Below are positions 1 to 7,166 of a DNA stretch of 8,901 bases, piece after piece. Made by a program: the position numbers and the translations under genes. Source of the stretch: Ruminiclostridium sp. (GTDB lineage: Bacteria > Bacillota_A > Clostridia > Oscillospirales > Ruminococcaceae); assembly GCA_017550775.1 (NCBI GenBank), contig JAFZOA010000357.1:1-8901 (forward strand), given 5' to 3'. Position 1 is the first letter of the stretch. Every line of letters starts with the position of its first letter. The notes beneath the pieces were generated by a model. It was given only the letters and a program-made list of their open reading frames with translations. It had not been told where the DNA came from and ran no database searches.

Positions 1-1
1 T

Positions 2-1105
2 GCGCTGAATGTGGCACTCGCTAATCATCCCGGTTTTGCTTTTAAGTTTTTTCGTAATGCCGACAACGAATTATGGCAGCAGTACGATCCCGCACTTATC
101 CCGAGAGTTGAGATACAAAAGATACCGCCCGAAACGGAAGAAACCCTTGCGGAAACGCTGATAACTCCCTTTGACAAGCTACTTGACCACAGCCTGTGCA
201 GAGTGGCTCTATATCGCGGAAAGCGCGGCTTGTACTTCTTCATGGACGTTCATCATCTTCTGGTTGACGGCCTTTCTCTCTGTCCGTTTCTCGAGAATAT
301 TACCGCCGGATATAACGGCAGGGAGCTTAAAAAGGACTACTATCCTGCGCTTCTTGCAATGGAAGAGAAAAGAATGACAGCGGGAAAATCTGAGGCAGAC
401 AAAGCGTATCTTCTCAACCGATACGGTGGTTACGACTGGTGTATCATGCCATTTTTTTCCGACCCCGCCTGCAGCGAGAACGGAGCGGAATTTACTCAGC
501 GTCTGGGGTTTGGTTCAGAAAAGATAAAGGAAGCATCGGAGCGGCTTTCGGTCTCATTCTCTGTTATGCATATAGCTGCCATTCTTCTTGCGTTGTATCA
601 TTATACGGGAAAGACAGATGTTATGACATTCTGGACATTCCACAACCGCCAGACGACGGATGCCGAAAACGCGGTCGGCATGTTCATCAAAACGCTCCCT
701 GTTGGCGTTCACATGAGCGAACTGCGCAGTGTGAACGAACTGCTGCTTTCCGTAAAGGAACAGGTGGTGTCGGGCGTTGCCCACAGCACATACGGATATC
801 TCGTGGAGCAGGTTTTCTCCCGCAGGATAGTATGGATAGAATCAAACATACAGGTGGATTTTGAAGAGCCCGATCTTGATTTATTTGCACCGGAATATAT
901 CGAGCTTAAAAACGCTTATCCCGACACCGCCGACAATGTGATGCTGTCGATCATTTCGGAAAGTGCGGATAAAAACGGCGGATACGATATCACATTCGAC
1001 TATAAAGGAAAGGGAATTAAAACAACCGATGTGGAACGCCTGCACAAAGAGATCTTTGAAATGTTGGAAGCTATCGTCCTCGATGAATCATCCGTCGTTC
1101 TGTAA
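2..1105 (+). CDS. NRPS-type condensation domain protein, C-terminal part (5' end outside window)
   Basis: Condensation (C) domains join an activated acyl or aminoacyl group on one carrier protein to an acceptor amine or hydroxyl. The catalytic motif HHxxxDG is present as HHLLVDG at 251-271. A later stretch reading GMFIKTLPV matches the conserved IGxFVNTLPxR-like motif of C domains, and the order and spacing fit the family. The frame is open to base 2 (codons A-L-N-V before the first usable GTG at 11), and the text there (ALANHPGFAFKFF) is already inside the domain. So the gene starts upstream, and I estimate that some 40-50 codons of the domain are missing. The protein stops soon after the C domain, with no adenylation, carrier or thioesterase domain behind it. 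It is therefore either the last domain of a larger synthetase or a stand-alone C protein. The stop is 6 bases from the stop of the convergent MATE gene. The substrate cannot be read from this sequence. Confidence 0.85.
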   Translation, partial: ALNVALANHPGFAFKFFRNADNELWQQYDPALIPRVEIQKIPPETEETLAETLITPFDKLLDHSLCRVALYRGKRGLYFFMDVHHLLVDGLSLCPFLENITAGYNGRELKKDYYPALLAMEEKRMTAGKSEADKAYLLNRYGGYDWCIMPFFSDPACSENGAEFTQRLGFGSEKIKEASERLSVSFSVMHIAAILLALYHYTGKTDVMTFWTFHNRQTTDAENAVGMFIKTLPVGVHMSELRSVNELLLSVKEQVVSGVAHSTYGYLVEQVFSRRIVWIESNIQVDFEEPDLDLFAPEYIELKNAYPDTADNVMLSIISESADKNGGYDITFDYKGKGIKTTDVERLHKEIFEMLEAIVLDESSVVL

Positions 1106-1111
1106 AACTGA

Positions 1112-2872
1112 CTATACCCGTATCAGCAGCGTATTTATCCCCGCTGTACACTGATAGTTCATTTCCTCGGCAAGTCCCGCGATCATGCGAATACCGATAT
1201 TCTTTGTCACATCTTCCGGGTTGAACTGCTCCAGACGTGATTTGGGGTCAAAGGCGCGGCAATCGTCGCGTATACAGATCATGAGACGCTCTTTCACCGC
1301 AAGACGGACATTCACGTTATGCTTTTCTCCGGGAAGGAAACCGTGTTCGACGACATTTCCCACCATTTCTTCCACCGACAGTCCCGCAAACATACTTTTT
1401 CTCTCATCGATCTGTCTTTCATGGCAAAAATCAATAACTGTGGACGAAACCTTTATTACTTCTTCCATTGACTGTACGGAGAACTCCAGACATTCATCTC
1501 CCGAGGCTCCGAAATCGTTGCTGAGTTTCATCCACTCCGGCAGAGACGGTAACAGCTTTCCTGAGTGTGTCATGACAGAAAATGAAATAACAATTATACA
1601 GATGAGCTCACTGAACGGGAATGAAAGCCATACGGCATCAGAACCAATTACTCCGATCATGGTCAATGAAAAGAGTGCCATTAACAGAGGCTCCGCTACT
1701 GATAAAACATTTACAAGCTTCGTTCTTTTTTGCAGCTGATATGTTTTCAGCAGCAGACTGATAACAGTGTTGATGATTAAAAAGCTCGGAAACAGCAGAA
1801 GCATCTGTCTTGTGCCCCCCCACGCCTCATCTGACGGGGCAAAGAAGATCGACGCAATCAAACCGGAGAACAGCATCAGCATCGCTGTTACAAATGCAGA
1901 CAACACTGTCCCGAAACGCAGCGAAAATCGCAGAAGATCTGTGAGGGAGTGCCTGTCCTCTTCGCCGTAATAGATGCTGCCCATTGTCAGGAACGCATTG
2001 GCACAACCCATTGGTATTGCGCCCACAATGGCACATACAATACCCTGTACTGTCATTGCTGCAACGGCTGCGGAGCCTATGTTTGACATCAAAGCCAGAT
2101 TCATCACATAGCCCCTTGCGGTACATCCTATTACCATCATAAGGCTTGGAAGTCCGAATCGTACAGCTTCCGACAGGCTGCCAAAGCAAAGGCCTTTCCA
2201 CCTGAAATACACTGCCTTTTTCCTTGAGATACAGCCGGGAAGCATTACCGCGCAGGACAGCAGATAACTGCACGATGTAGCGATACCCATGCCGAATATA
2301 CCGATATTCCACAAACCCACCAGCAGGATATCCATGACCGTGTTGGATACTATCAGCACGCCGATACCGAGGTAGCAGCGTTTGATATCATTATTATAAG
2401 GCAGGAATACCATAAACATTCCCATAAGCACCTGACCGATTATTCCCGGCGCGTATCCGGTTATGTATTCAGATACAAGACCGACGATATTGCCTTCGGC
2501 ACCGAGCAGCACGGCTAAAGGCTCACGGAAAATGAGACAGATTGCTGTTATGCCAAGACTTAATGCTCCGAGAAATACTACTCCCGTAGAAAACAGAGAT
2601 ACGACCTTATCGCCTTCTCCTGCTCCTATGTGCCTGCCGCAGAGAATCTGAGTCCCGAAGATAAGAACATCCGTTATACCTATGACCGTCGCAACCGGAA
2701 TGAAAAAACCGATAGCTGCCACTCCGTCGGTTCCGAGAAAATGACTTGTAACGATGCTGTCAACAAAAGAGTTGATAGAAAACACCATTATTTCAAATAT
2801 CTGTACAGGTAGAAGACGCAGGAATGCTTTCCACACGAGAGGCGATATTTTTTTGTTCCCGATCTGTTCCAT
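1112..2872 (-). CDS. MATE family efflux transporter fused to a C-terminal RsbW-like HATPase domain
   Basis: This 586-residue protein has two parts. Residues about 12-440 form a multidrug/toxin extrusion (MATE) transporter with roughly twelve hydrophobic segments. Typical family text includes SFVDSIVTSHFLGTDGVAAI near the N terminus. MATE proteins export small molecules using a Na+ or H+ gradient. Residues about 460-586 are soluble and resemble the GHKL ATPase of anti-sigma kinases (RsbW/SpoIIAB). The N-box E502xxxN506xxxH510 is present, followed by IRDDCRAFDP (a D-box-like stretch whose usual DxG glycine is replaced) and NIGIRMI, matching the G2 region. A normal MATE protein ends near 450 residues, so this is a true extension in the same frame. 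The start has a strong ribosome binding site (AGGGGAGA, 9 bases upstream). It is the last gene of the minus-strand operon, 28 bases after the membrane-protein gene. Transporter assignment is firm; the function of the ATPase domain (sensor, kinase of a partner, or gate) is unknown. Confidence 0.92.
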   Translation of the reverse strand: MEQIGNKKISPLVWKAFLRLLPVQIFEIMVFSINSFVDSIVTSHFLGTDGVAAIGFFIPVATVIGITDVLIFGTQILCGRHIGAGEGDKVVSLFSTGVVFLGALSLGITAICLIFREPLAVLLGAEGNIVGLVSEYITGYAPGIIGQVLMGMFMVFLPYNNDIKRCYLGIGVLIVSNTVMDILLVGLWNIGIFGMGIATSCSYLLSCAVMLPGCISRKKAVYFRWKGLCFGSLSEAVRFGLPSLMMVIGCTARGYVMNLALMSNIGSAAVAAMTVQGIVCAIVGAIPMGCANAFLTMGSIYYGEEDRHSLTDLLRFSLRFGTVLSAFVTAMLMLFSGLIASIFFAPSDEAWGGTRQMLLLFPSFLIINTVISLLLKTYQLQKRTKLVNVLSVAEPLLMALFSLTMIGVIGSDAVWLSFPFSELICIIVISFSVMTHSGKLLPSLPEWMKLSNDFGASGDECLEFSVQSMEEVIKVSSTVIDFCHERQIDERKSMFAGLSVEEMVGNVVEHGFLPGEKHNVNVRLAVKERLMICIRDDCRAFDPKSRLEQFNPEDVTKNIGIRMIAGLAEEMNYQCTAGINTLLIRV

Positions 2873-2881
2873 GAATATCTT

Positions 2882-2889
2882 TCTCCCCT
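2882..2889 (-). promoter_or_regulatory. Ribosome binding site of the MATE-HATPase gene
   Basis: AGGGGAGA on the minus strand lies 9 bases before the ATG at 2872 and fixes that start. It sits in the 28-base gap after the previous gene, so the transporter is probably translated independently although co-transcribed. Confidence 0.7.
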
Positions 2890-2900
2890 GATATTGTTCT

Positions 2901-3902
2901 TTACGGCTGCGTTCTATTTATATTTACAAAAATACTCTTGATAAGTGCTGTGATCGACACTATAACCGGAACTGCCACTACGAGCATTGTTGCAATATTA
3001 ACATTTGAAGAAAATGCGACGGGAAGAATACCGAACCCGACATTTGCCGCTCCGTCAAGGTTTCCTTTCAGAGCAATAAAATAGAATACCGCAGAACCGA
3101 CAGATACGATTGTTGAAATAACAGCTAGCGGGAAAATGACCGATTTCCGCTTTTCTTCGGTAAGGTTGTTATAATAGAGTTCCCAGACCGCGATCGAAAG
3201 AAACGTGATAAGAGATTCAAGCATCATCGCGAGTATGTACGGTATATAGCCGATCGTGAAGTCTATAATAAAGAAACTGAAGAAGAAACCACAGAAACCG
3301 TACAGCGAGAAAAGGAGCCAGAATGCTCTGAAAAAGCTCCGGACAATTCCGCATTTCTTATAAACAGGAGCGCGTGAGGGGCCCTGGTAACACAGAGTGT
3401 CCGGTCTTTTTAAATACATCAGCATGTAAATACCCAACACTATAAAAAGCAAGGCATACAATACCGAATCCAATGGATAAAACGGTGACGGTGAACCTTC
3501 AACAAGTGACAGATACCTGCCGGATAAGCGGGAAATTATCACATAAACAATGATCGCAGCACCGAAAGCAATACCGATAAGCGCATGCTTTCCGGCTTTT
3601 TTCCGGAGTGTATCATCGCCTTCATTCCGATAGAACGTATGCGCGGTCATAAGTCCGCTCAGCGTCATGAAGAATGAGAGAAATATAGGGACAGCTCTTA
3701 ACGCGTCACGAAGAAAAATGTCTGCCGAACCGCACACAATTGAACCAATACAGTTTGAAAAGCAGTACAGGAAATTCATGAACGTGAAAGCGGAAAGTAC
3801 ATAGAACAGAATTACGGACAGGGTCGCGATGAGCGACTGTTTTTTCTGTTGCGTATCAAGCCCGGAGGTAACAAACCCGGAGCGGGAAAATAAATTCTTC
3901 AT
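2901..3902 (-). CDS. Polytopic membrane protein of unknown function (about 8 TM segments)
   Basis: I do not recognise the family. The 333-residue protein has about eight hydrophobic segments, near residues 24-48, 66-90, 106-125, 144-163, 187-213, 216-240, 255-278 and 302-323. Short basic or polar loops separate them (RNEGDDTLRKKAGK, NNLTEEKRKS). There is no signal peptide and no recognisable catalytic motif. The ATG chosen at 3902 shares one base with the TAA of the phosphoesterase gene (TAATG), a standard coupling arrangement. An in-frame ATG at 3908 and a GTG at 3917 are alternatives, adding two or five residues. It lies between a secreted phosphoesterase and an exporter, so a role in membrane passage, immunity or envelope modification is plausible, but that rests on context only. 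Confidence 0.8.
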   Translation of the reverse strand: MKNLFSRSGFVTSGLDTQQKKQSLIATLSVILFYVLSAFTFMNFLYCFSNCIGSIVCGSADIFLRDALRAVPIFLSFFMTLSGLMTAHTFYRNEGDDTLRKKAGKHALIGIAFGAAIIVYVIISRLSGRYLSLVEGSPSPFYPLDSVLYALLFIVLGIYMLMYLKRPDTLCYQGPSRAPVYKKCGIVRSFFRAFWLLFSLYGFCGFFFSFFIIDFTIGYIPYILAMMLESLITFLSIAVWELYYNNLTEEKRKSVIFPLAVISTIVSVGSAVFYFIALKGNLDGAANVGFGILPVAFSSNVNIATMLVVAVPVIVSITALIKSIFVNINRTQP

Positions 3903-5050
3903 TACCATCTGACCCACTCGGAAAAATCTCTGTTTTCCCTTTCGTTGTAATATAGATGCTCAAGCTCGAAAGATCCGTCTTTGTCTGTAAGTGTTACAAG
4001 AGAAGCACCGATCAGATCGAAATCCTCTGTGATACCGGTGGAAGCAAGTCCGGCCTTTACAGCTTCATCATCAGAACCTGTTTCTATATGCACATAATAC
4101 AGTTCTTTGCCCGTTTTTACACCGAGTCCGATAACCACACCATCATATTCAAATGTCCAGTCAATATTATGTGCGTGACCCATAAAAGCGGCTTTCAGGC
4201 CATGATCTTTGGCGCGGTCGATAAAGTCGCTTTCAAATTTCTCTTTTCCGTTGTCGGAAAACCCTTCCAGTTTGAAGAATTTGTTTTTTATCTGTTCTCC
4301 GTTTTCCGTGACCGCTATCCACGCTTTTCTGTTTTCGTCCTGCGGGATATGATAATACGCTATTACGGGAACTTCTTCTCCGACAAACTCATGTTCTTTT
4401 ATGAACCACTCAGTCTGTTCGGGACGAATGTAGTCGCTGTCTATACTAACGGAAAACTCCGTCTCGGAAAATCCTGCCCCCGAGTCAATATTTGCTATCA
4501 TCCATACCGCTGAAGTGTTTTTGGTGCCGTCATCCGTAAGGTCGATGATGTAATTGCTTCTTCCGTAGAGGTCGTCGTTCAGTTCGGAATAAATGCAATG
4601 CGGAGCATTTTCAAATGCCTCTTCAAGCGTTTTCGGATTGAAAAGACTTTGCCGGTCGTGGTTTCCCCAGACAGGCGCGTAAACGAATCCGTATTCCTCG
4701 GCTTTGCGCTCGAAATAGTCTATGAACGTGCTCAGATGATAGCTGTTTGCAAGCATAAAAATATCGCCGGTGAGCTCAACAAGGTCGATCTTTGCATCGG
4801 CTCCCTGTGTCGCGACAATGTGATCGTTGACCTCTTTCAGAAGCTTGTCAAGATAATCCATCGAAGATCTCGTGGACGTGTTCACGCTCCAATGAATATC
4901 CGTCAATTGCAGAATATTGAAATCATCGTGATACTTAAGTGTGATTATGTAATTTTCAGGATGTTCGGAGTAATTCTCTGCTTTTTCACATCCCGTAAGC
5001 GATAATAATATCACCGCTCCCAACAATAAGGAAATCAATTTCTTTTTCAT
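3902..5050 (-). CDS. Calcineurin-like metallophosphoesterase, predicted lipoprotein
   Basis: This is a binuclear-metal phosphoesterase predicted to be anchored outside the membrane. From the chosen ATG at 5050 the first 21 residues form a lipoprotein signal: KKK, a hydrophobic core, then the lipobox LTGC with Cys21. The metal-ligand motifs appear in family order: DIH (D51, H53), GD (D96), GNHD (N130, H131), a lone H234 in YYHIP, and GHAH (H292, H294). All expected ligands are present, so the enzyme should be active. The substrate is not readable; phosphodiesters, nucleotides or lipid-linked phosphates are all possible. The frame also opens at an ATG at 5107 that overlaps the upstream stop as ATGA. 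That start would add 19 residues before KKK and suits translational coupling. I prefer 5050 because it gives a proper signal peptide, although neither start has a good ribosome binding site. It is followed directly by the membrane-protein gene (TAATG). Confidence 0.9.
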   Translation of the reverse strand: MKKKLISLLLGAVILLSLTGCEKAENYSEHPENYIITLKYHDDFNILQLTDIHWSVNTSTRSSMDYLDKLLKEVNDHIVATQGADAKIDLVELTGDIFMLANSYHLSTFIDYFERKAEEYGFVYAPVWGNHDRQSLFNPKTLEEAFENAPHCIYSELNDDLYGRSNYIIDLTDDGTKNTSAVWMIANIDSGAGFSETEFSVSIDSDYIRPEQTEWFIKEHEFVGEEVPVIAYYHIPQDENRKAWIAVTENGEQIKNKFFKLEGFSDNGKEKFESDFIDRAKDHGLKAAFMGHAHNIDWTFEYDGVVIGLGVKTGKELYYVHIETGSDDEAVKAGLASTGITEDFDLIGASLVTLTDKDGSFELEHLYYNERENRDFSEWVRW

Positions 5051-5103
5051 ATCAGTACCAAAAATCCGATGCGGAAGCCAAGTTTTAAATATTGACAAGG
5101 TGC

Positions 5104-5802
5104 TCATTCGGGAAGAACGAAATCATTGATTTCAAAATGCTCCTGCGTTTCGGATATGCATTTTATTCCCTTCTCCATGAGCAATTCCATAAAGCGGAAT
5201 GCATATTTGCTGTCGTTGTTTCTCTGCATTATGTTTATGCTGAAGTTTTCGCCGACAGGGAAGATCTCTATCGAGATACCGCCGCTTAAACTCATGTCCA
5301 GTATCGGGAAAAAATCGGTGATATACCTGTCAAGCCCGCTGAACGGCACTCGACCGGTATAACTCACCTCAAATGTGTTCAGACCTATTCTGCCCAGGAC
5401 AAAATCCTTCATATACTCGTGTTTTTCTGCAAGAGTAAGCTCCTTGATCTTTCGCTCGTTTTCAACATGGGCGTTTACGGACAAAAGATCGTTTGTGTTG
5501 TCTGAACGGAGAATAATAGTTCCGCGGGCCATTGTGTTGAGCAGTTCGATATCCCTGCCGCGCATCCTGTCCGTGTATGCTATCGGTATAACATTTACAT
5601 GACACAGGTGACTGAACGTCTTGCCCAGAGCCTTTCTGTACTGGTGCTGCATCCCGCAGACTATCGGAAGCTTCGTTTCGGGGTGCAGGTCGGAGATCGC
5701 ACGGTACATTATTGATGCAATAAACGTTGCGGGGCTTCCGTCCCGCTTGACGCGTATTTCATCATATCTTTCTGATGTGCCTTGATACGGAATGAAGTCC
5801 AC
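5104..5802 (-). CDS. C-terminal half of a frameshifted condensation-like acyltransferase
   Basis: Family-like sequence in this frame begins at about 5745 (RDGSPATFIASIMYRAI) and runs to the stop at 5104. The ATG at 5802 is only the first start codon of the frame and has no ribosome binding site, and its first 19 residues are out-of-frame reading of the neighbouring half. The content (a small helix-rich segment, then HEYMKDFVLGRIGLNTFEVSYTG and DMSLSGGISIEIFPVG) fits the C-terminal lobe of condensation-superfamily proteins of the alcohol acetyltransferase type. Joined to the 5709-6371 half, it would make a protein of about 421 residues, a normal size for the family. The stop overlaps a possible ATG of the phosphoesterase gene as ATGA, so the two were probably translationally coupled. 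The function is that of the whole protein: acyl or aminoacyl transfer to an unknown acceptor. Confidence 0.75.
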   Translation of the reverse strand: MDFIPYQGTSERYDEIRVKRDGSPATFIASIMYRAISDLHPETKLPIVCGMQHQYRKALGKTFSHLCHVNVIPIAYTDRMRGRDIELLNTMARGTIILRSDNTNDLLSVNAHVENERKIKELTLAEKHEYMKDFVLGRIGLNTFEVSYTGRVPFSGLDRYITDFFPILDMSLSGGISIEIFPVGENFSINIMQRNNDSKYAFRFMELLMEKGIKCISETQEHFEINDFVLPE

Positions 5803-6371
5803 AGGTCACGGTTTTCATAACCCTGCGGCTGGTCATCAAATATAAAAATTTCATCGTGATGATAGTCCGAACCGAGCGGTTTTACATTGAAAGGCTTGTC
5901 GGGAAACGGATAATCGTCCGCTTCGTCGAAGGGCACCCCGCTCCCCGGCATCGCAATGCCCGAAGTATCAAATTCTGCGTCGGGATGAATTATATGCAGA
6001 TAACAGTACAGCAGCGTTTTGATAAACGGAAATTTGCCATTCCCGTCGGTAACAAAATGTGAAGTATCGATATACAGACGTTTGTTGTCGTAAGCCAGAG
6101 CGAAAAGATGTCCGTTGCTTTCCGGACCTCCGAGCGGTATTGCTCGTCCTCCGTCTGTGATAGGCAAAGGCGCGTCGTTATGTATCATCACATATTCCTC
6201 GCCCCTTCTCACGAGCTTTACCGAGAAGTAAGGATAACGTTTTATAGCGAGATCTGCGGCTTTTCTAAGCGCTCCTGCGTGTACCGGTTCTGTCAGCACT
6301 ATTCCTGTTCTGATCGTGCCGTGCAGGTCTTTACCTGTGGCATACATAAGATTGTTGACTCTGTATTCCAT
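5709..6371 (-). CDS. N-terminal half of a frameshifted condensation-like acyltransferase
   Basis: This is the N-terminal lobe of a condensation-superfamily protein related to alcohol acetyltransferases and small stand-alone C proteins. The catalytic motif is SHFVTDG (H105, D109, G110). It matches HHxxxDG with serine in place of the first His; the second, catalytic His is kept. The ATG at 6371 has a clear ribosome binding site (CGGAGAA, 7 bases upstream). The matching text continues to about residue 209 (KDMMKYASS). The frame then runs into unrelated residues and stops at 5709, while the true continuation is in the next frame from 5745. The sequence at the break, AAGCGGGACGG, would be restored by one extra C (S-R-D-G-S). 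This is first gene of the operon. It could be a sequencing or assembly error or a real pseudogene. Its upstream leader is only about 20 bases long before it meets the truncated ATPase. Confidence 0.8.
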   Translation of the reverse strand: MEYRVNNLMYATGKDLHGTIRTGIVLTEPVHAGALRKAADLAIKRYPYFSVKLVRRGEEYVMIHNDAPLPITDGGRAIPLGGPESNGHLFALAYDNKRLYIDTSHFVTDGNGKFPFIKTLLYCYLHIIHPDAEFDTSGIAMPGSGVPFDEADDYPFPDKPFNVKPLGSDYHHDEIFIFDDQPQGYENRDLWTSFRIKAHQKDMMKYASSGTEAPQRLLHQ

Positions 6372-6781
6372 CGTTTATTTCTCCGTTTATATAGTGCAGA
6401 AAGCGGAAGCTCCCAAATCGTGTAGCCTTTGAGCTGTGGTGGCAACAGCGGAAAGTCATCTGCAAGCATTTTAGCGATATTTTCTACAATCCGCGTTTTT
6501 CCTACTCCTGCCGCGCCTATCAGTAGCGCATTAGATTTGTATTTTCCTATCAAGCATGAAAGAATCTGTTGTATGACCTCATTTCGGAACAGTATTAATT
6601 GAGAGCCCTTGAATATCTCGTTGTAATTTATCAGAAAATCCATAGGAGAAGAAACATCACTTTTCTTTTCATAATACGGAACAAACATATCTTCCATATC
6701 TTCGTCGGGAATTCCGAAATCAGCATTTTCTTCATCAATGCTTATAATACTATCAATGAAATGACTAAGTTTATTTTTCAT
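6299..6781 (-). CDS. Truncated AAA+ ATPase (Clp/Hsp100-like), N-terminal fragment
   Basis: The first 130 residues (6781 to 6392) look like the start of an AAA+ ATPase. There is an acidic N-terminal region of about 55 residues, then LFRNEVIQQILSCL and the Walker A motif GAAGVGKT (residues 89-96). IVENIAKMLADD follows, then YTIWELPLSAL, which parallels the segment after Walker A in ClpA/ClpC-type D1 domains (GKRIYSLDLGSL). No Walker B, sensor or arginine finger follows. From residue 131 the frame reads the leader and start region of the acyltransferase gene out of frame and ends at 6299, so the last 30 residues are not genuine. The start at ATG 6781 has AAAGGA 8 bases upstream. The protein cannot hydrolyse ATP as it stands. 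It was probably a gene of the same mobile element as the TraG fragment, but its exact role there is unknown. Confidence 0.7.
   Translation of the reverse strand: MKNKLSHFIDSIISIDEENADFGIPDEDMEDMFVPYYEKKSDVSSPMDFLINYNEIFKGSQLILFRNEVIQQILSCLIGKYKSNALLIGAAGVGKTRIVENIAKMLADDFPLLPPQLKGYTIWELPLSALYKRRNKRWNTESTILCMPQVKTCTARSEQE
6379..6385 (-). promoter_or_regulatory. Ribosome binding site of the condensation-like gene
   Basis: CGGAGAA on the minus strand lies 7 bases before the ATG at 6371. Its presence shows that the gene's own leader survives to about 6391, where the truncated ATPase text begins. It therefore helps to place the break. Confidence 0.65.
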
Positions 6782-6804
6782 ATATTATATCCTTTACAGA
6801 ATTA

Positions 6805-6834
6805 AGACCGCCCGTCATAATCGGCGGACGGTCT
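6805..6834 (-). terminator. Hairpin after the DUF6809-like gene, possible terminator or processing site
   Basis: AGACCGTCCG pairs with CGGGCGGTCT (ten pairs, one of them G-U on the minus strand) around a ten-base loop. It lies 11 bases after the stop at 6846. The bases that follow on the minus strand (TAATTCTGTAAAGG) are not a good U-tract, so it may attenuate rather than end transcription. Confidence 0.5.
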
Positions 6835-6845
6835 ATCTCACAGTA

Positions 6846-7112
6846 TTATTCTTGCGTAAGAGCTTCGAGCATTATCTTTACACCGAATCTGAAGCCTCTT
6901 TCAAAATCCTGCAAGCTCTCGCAGGCGGCTGTGCTATGCAATTCATCAGTGTATTGCTCCAACAGCCTCTCACAGTCCGGATATTTACCGACAAGCACTT
7001 CTTTAAGATGCTCGGCTTCGTCTCTCGCTCTGGTGTATCTTTCCGAAGTCGGTGTCGGCATAGCGCACGGGCATATCTCGCCGTAGTAGATTTTTTCAAG
7101 TAACGATTTCAT
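6846..7112 (-). CDS. Small DUF6809-like protein of unknown function
   Basis: This is an 88-residue soluble protein, mostly helical and charged. The N-terminal text KSLLEKIYYGEICPC followed by SERYTRARDEAEHL and the ending FERGFRFGVKIMLEAL are typical of a small Firmicutes family that I recall as DUF6809. The function is unknown, and members are often found in or near mobile elements. I chose ATG 7112, because AAAGGAG lies 10 bases upstream and the family-like text begins there. The frame opens earlier at 7196, but that stretch overlaps a hairpin and does not look like protein. The gene is framed by two hairpins and seems to be its own transcription unit or a cassette between the TraG fragment and the ATPase fragment. 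Confidence 0.75.
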   Translation of the reverse strand: MKSLLEKIYYGEICPCAMPTPTSERYTRARDEAEHLKEVLVGKYPDCERLLEQYTDELHSTAACESLQDFERGFRFGVKIMLEALTQE

Positions 7113-7122
7113 AAACGTATTT

Positions 7123-7129
7123 CTCCTTT
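7123..7129 (-). promoter_or_regulatory. Ribosome binding site of the DUF6809-like gene
   Basis: AAAGGAG on the minus strand, 10 bases before ATG 7112, decides this start over the longer open frame that begins at 7196. Confidence 0.7.
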
Positions 7130-7166
7130 GTGTAGTGATGTAAAATGTGTTATGATCACAAGCAAT

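Noticed and set aside
439..864. Plus-strand open frame of 141 codons inside the condensation gene
   Set aside because: Out-of-frame shadow: Cys/Arg-rich text, no family signal, no ribosome binding site, and it overlaps a well supported gene.
1827..2312. Minus-strand open frame of 161 codons inside the MATE gene
   Set aside because: It overlaps the transporter in another frame and its translation is Arg/Cys-rich with no membrane pattern; a shadow.
3956..4513. Plus-strand open frame of 185 codons opposite the phosphoesterase gene
   Set aside because: Antisense shadow of a gene with all metal-ligand motifs; its own translation has no recognisable features.
5738..5760. Programmed -1 frameshift in the acyltransferase gene
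   Set aside because: No X-XXY-YYZ slippery site and no evident downstream stimulatory stem. A missing C explains the break more simply.
6385..6418. Promoter-like TTGGGA, 17-base gap, TATATA upstream of the condensation-like gene
   Set aside because: The -35-like half lies inside ATPase coding text and the start of transcription would fall on the ribosome binding site. The match is probably accidental.
7136..7166. Possible promoter TTGCTT ... TACATC before the DUF6809-like gene
   Set aside because: The -10 match is poor (3 of 6) and the region is AT-rich enough for chance hits.
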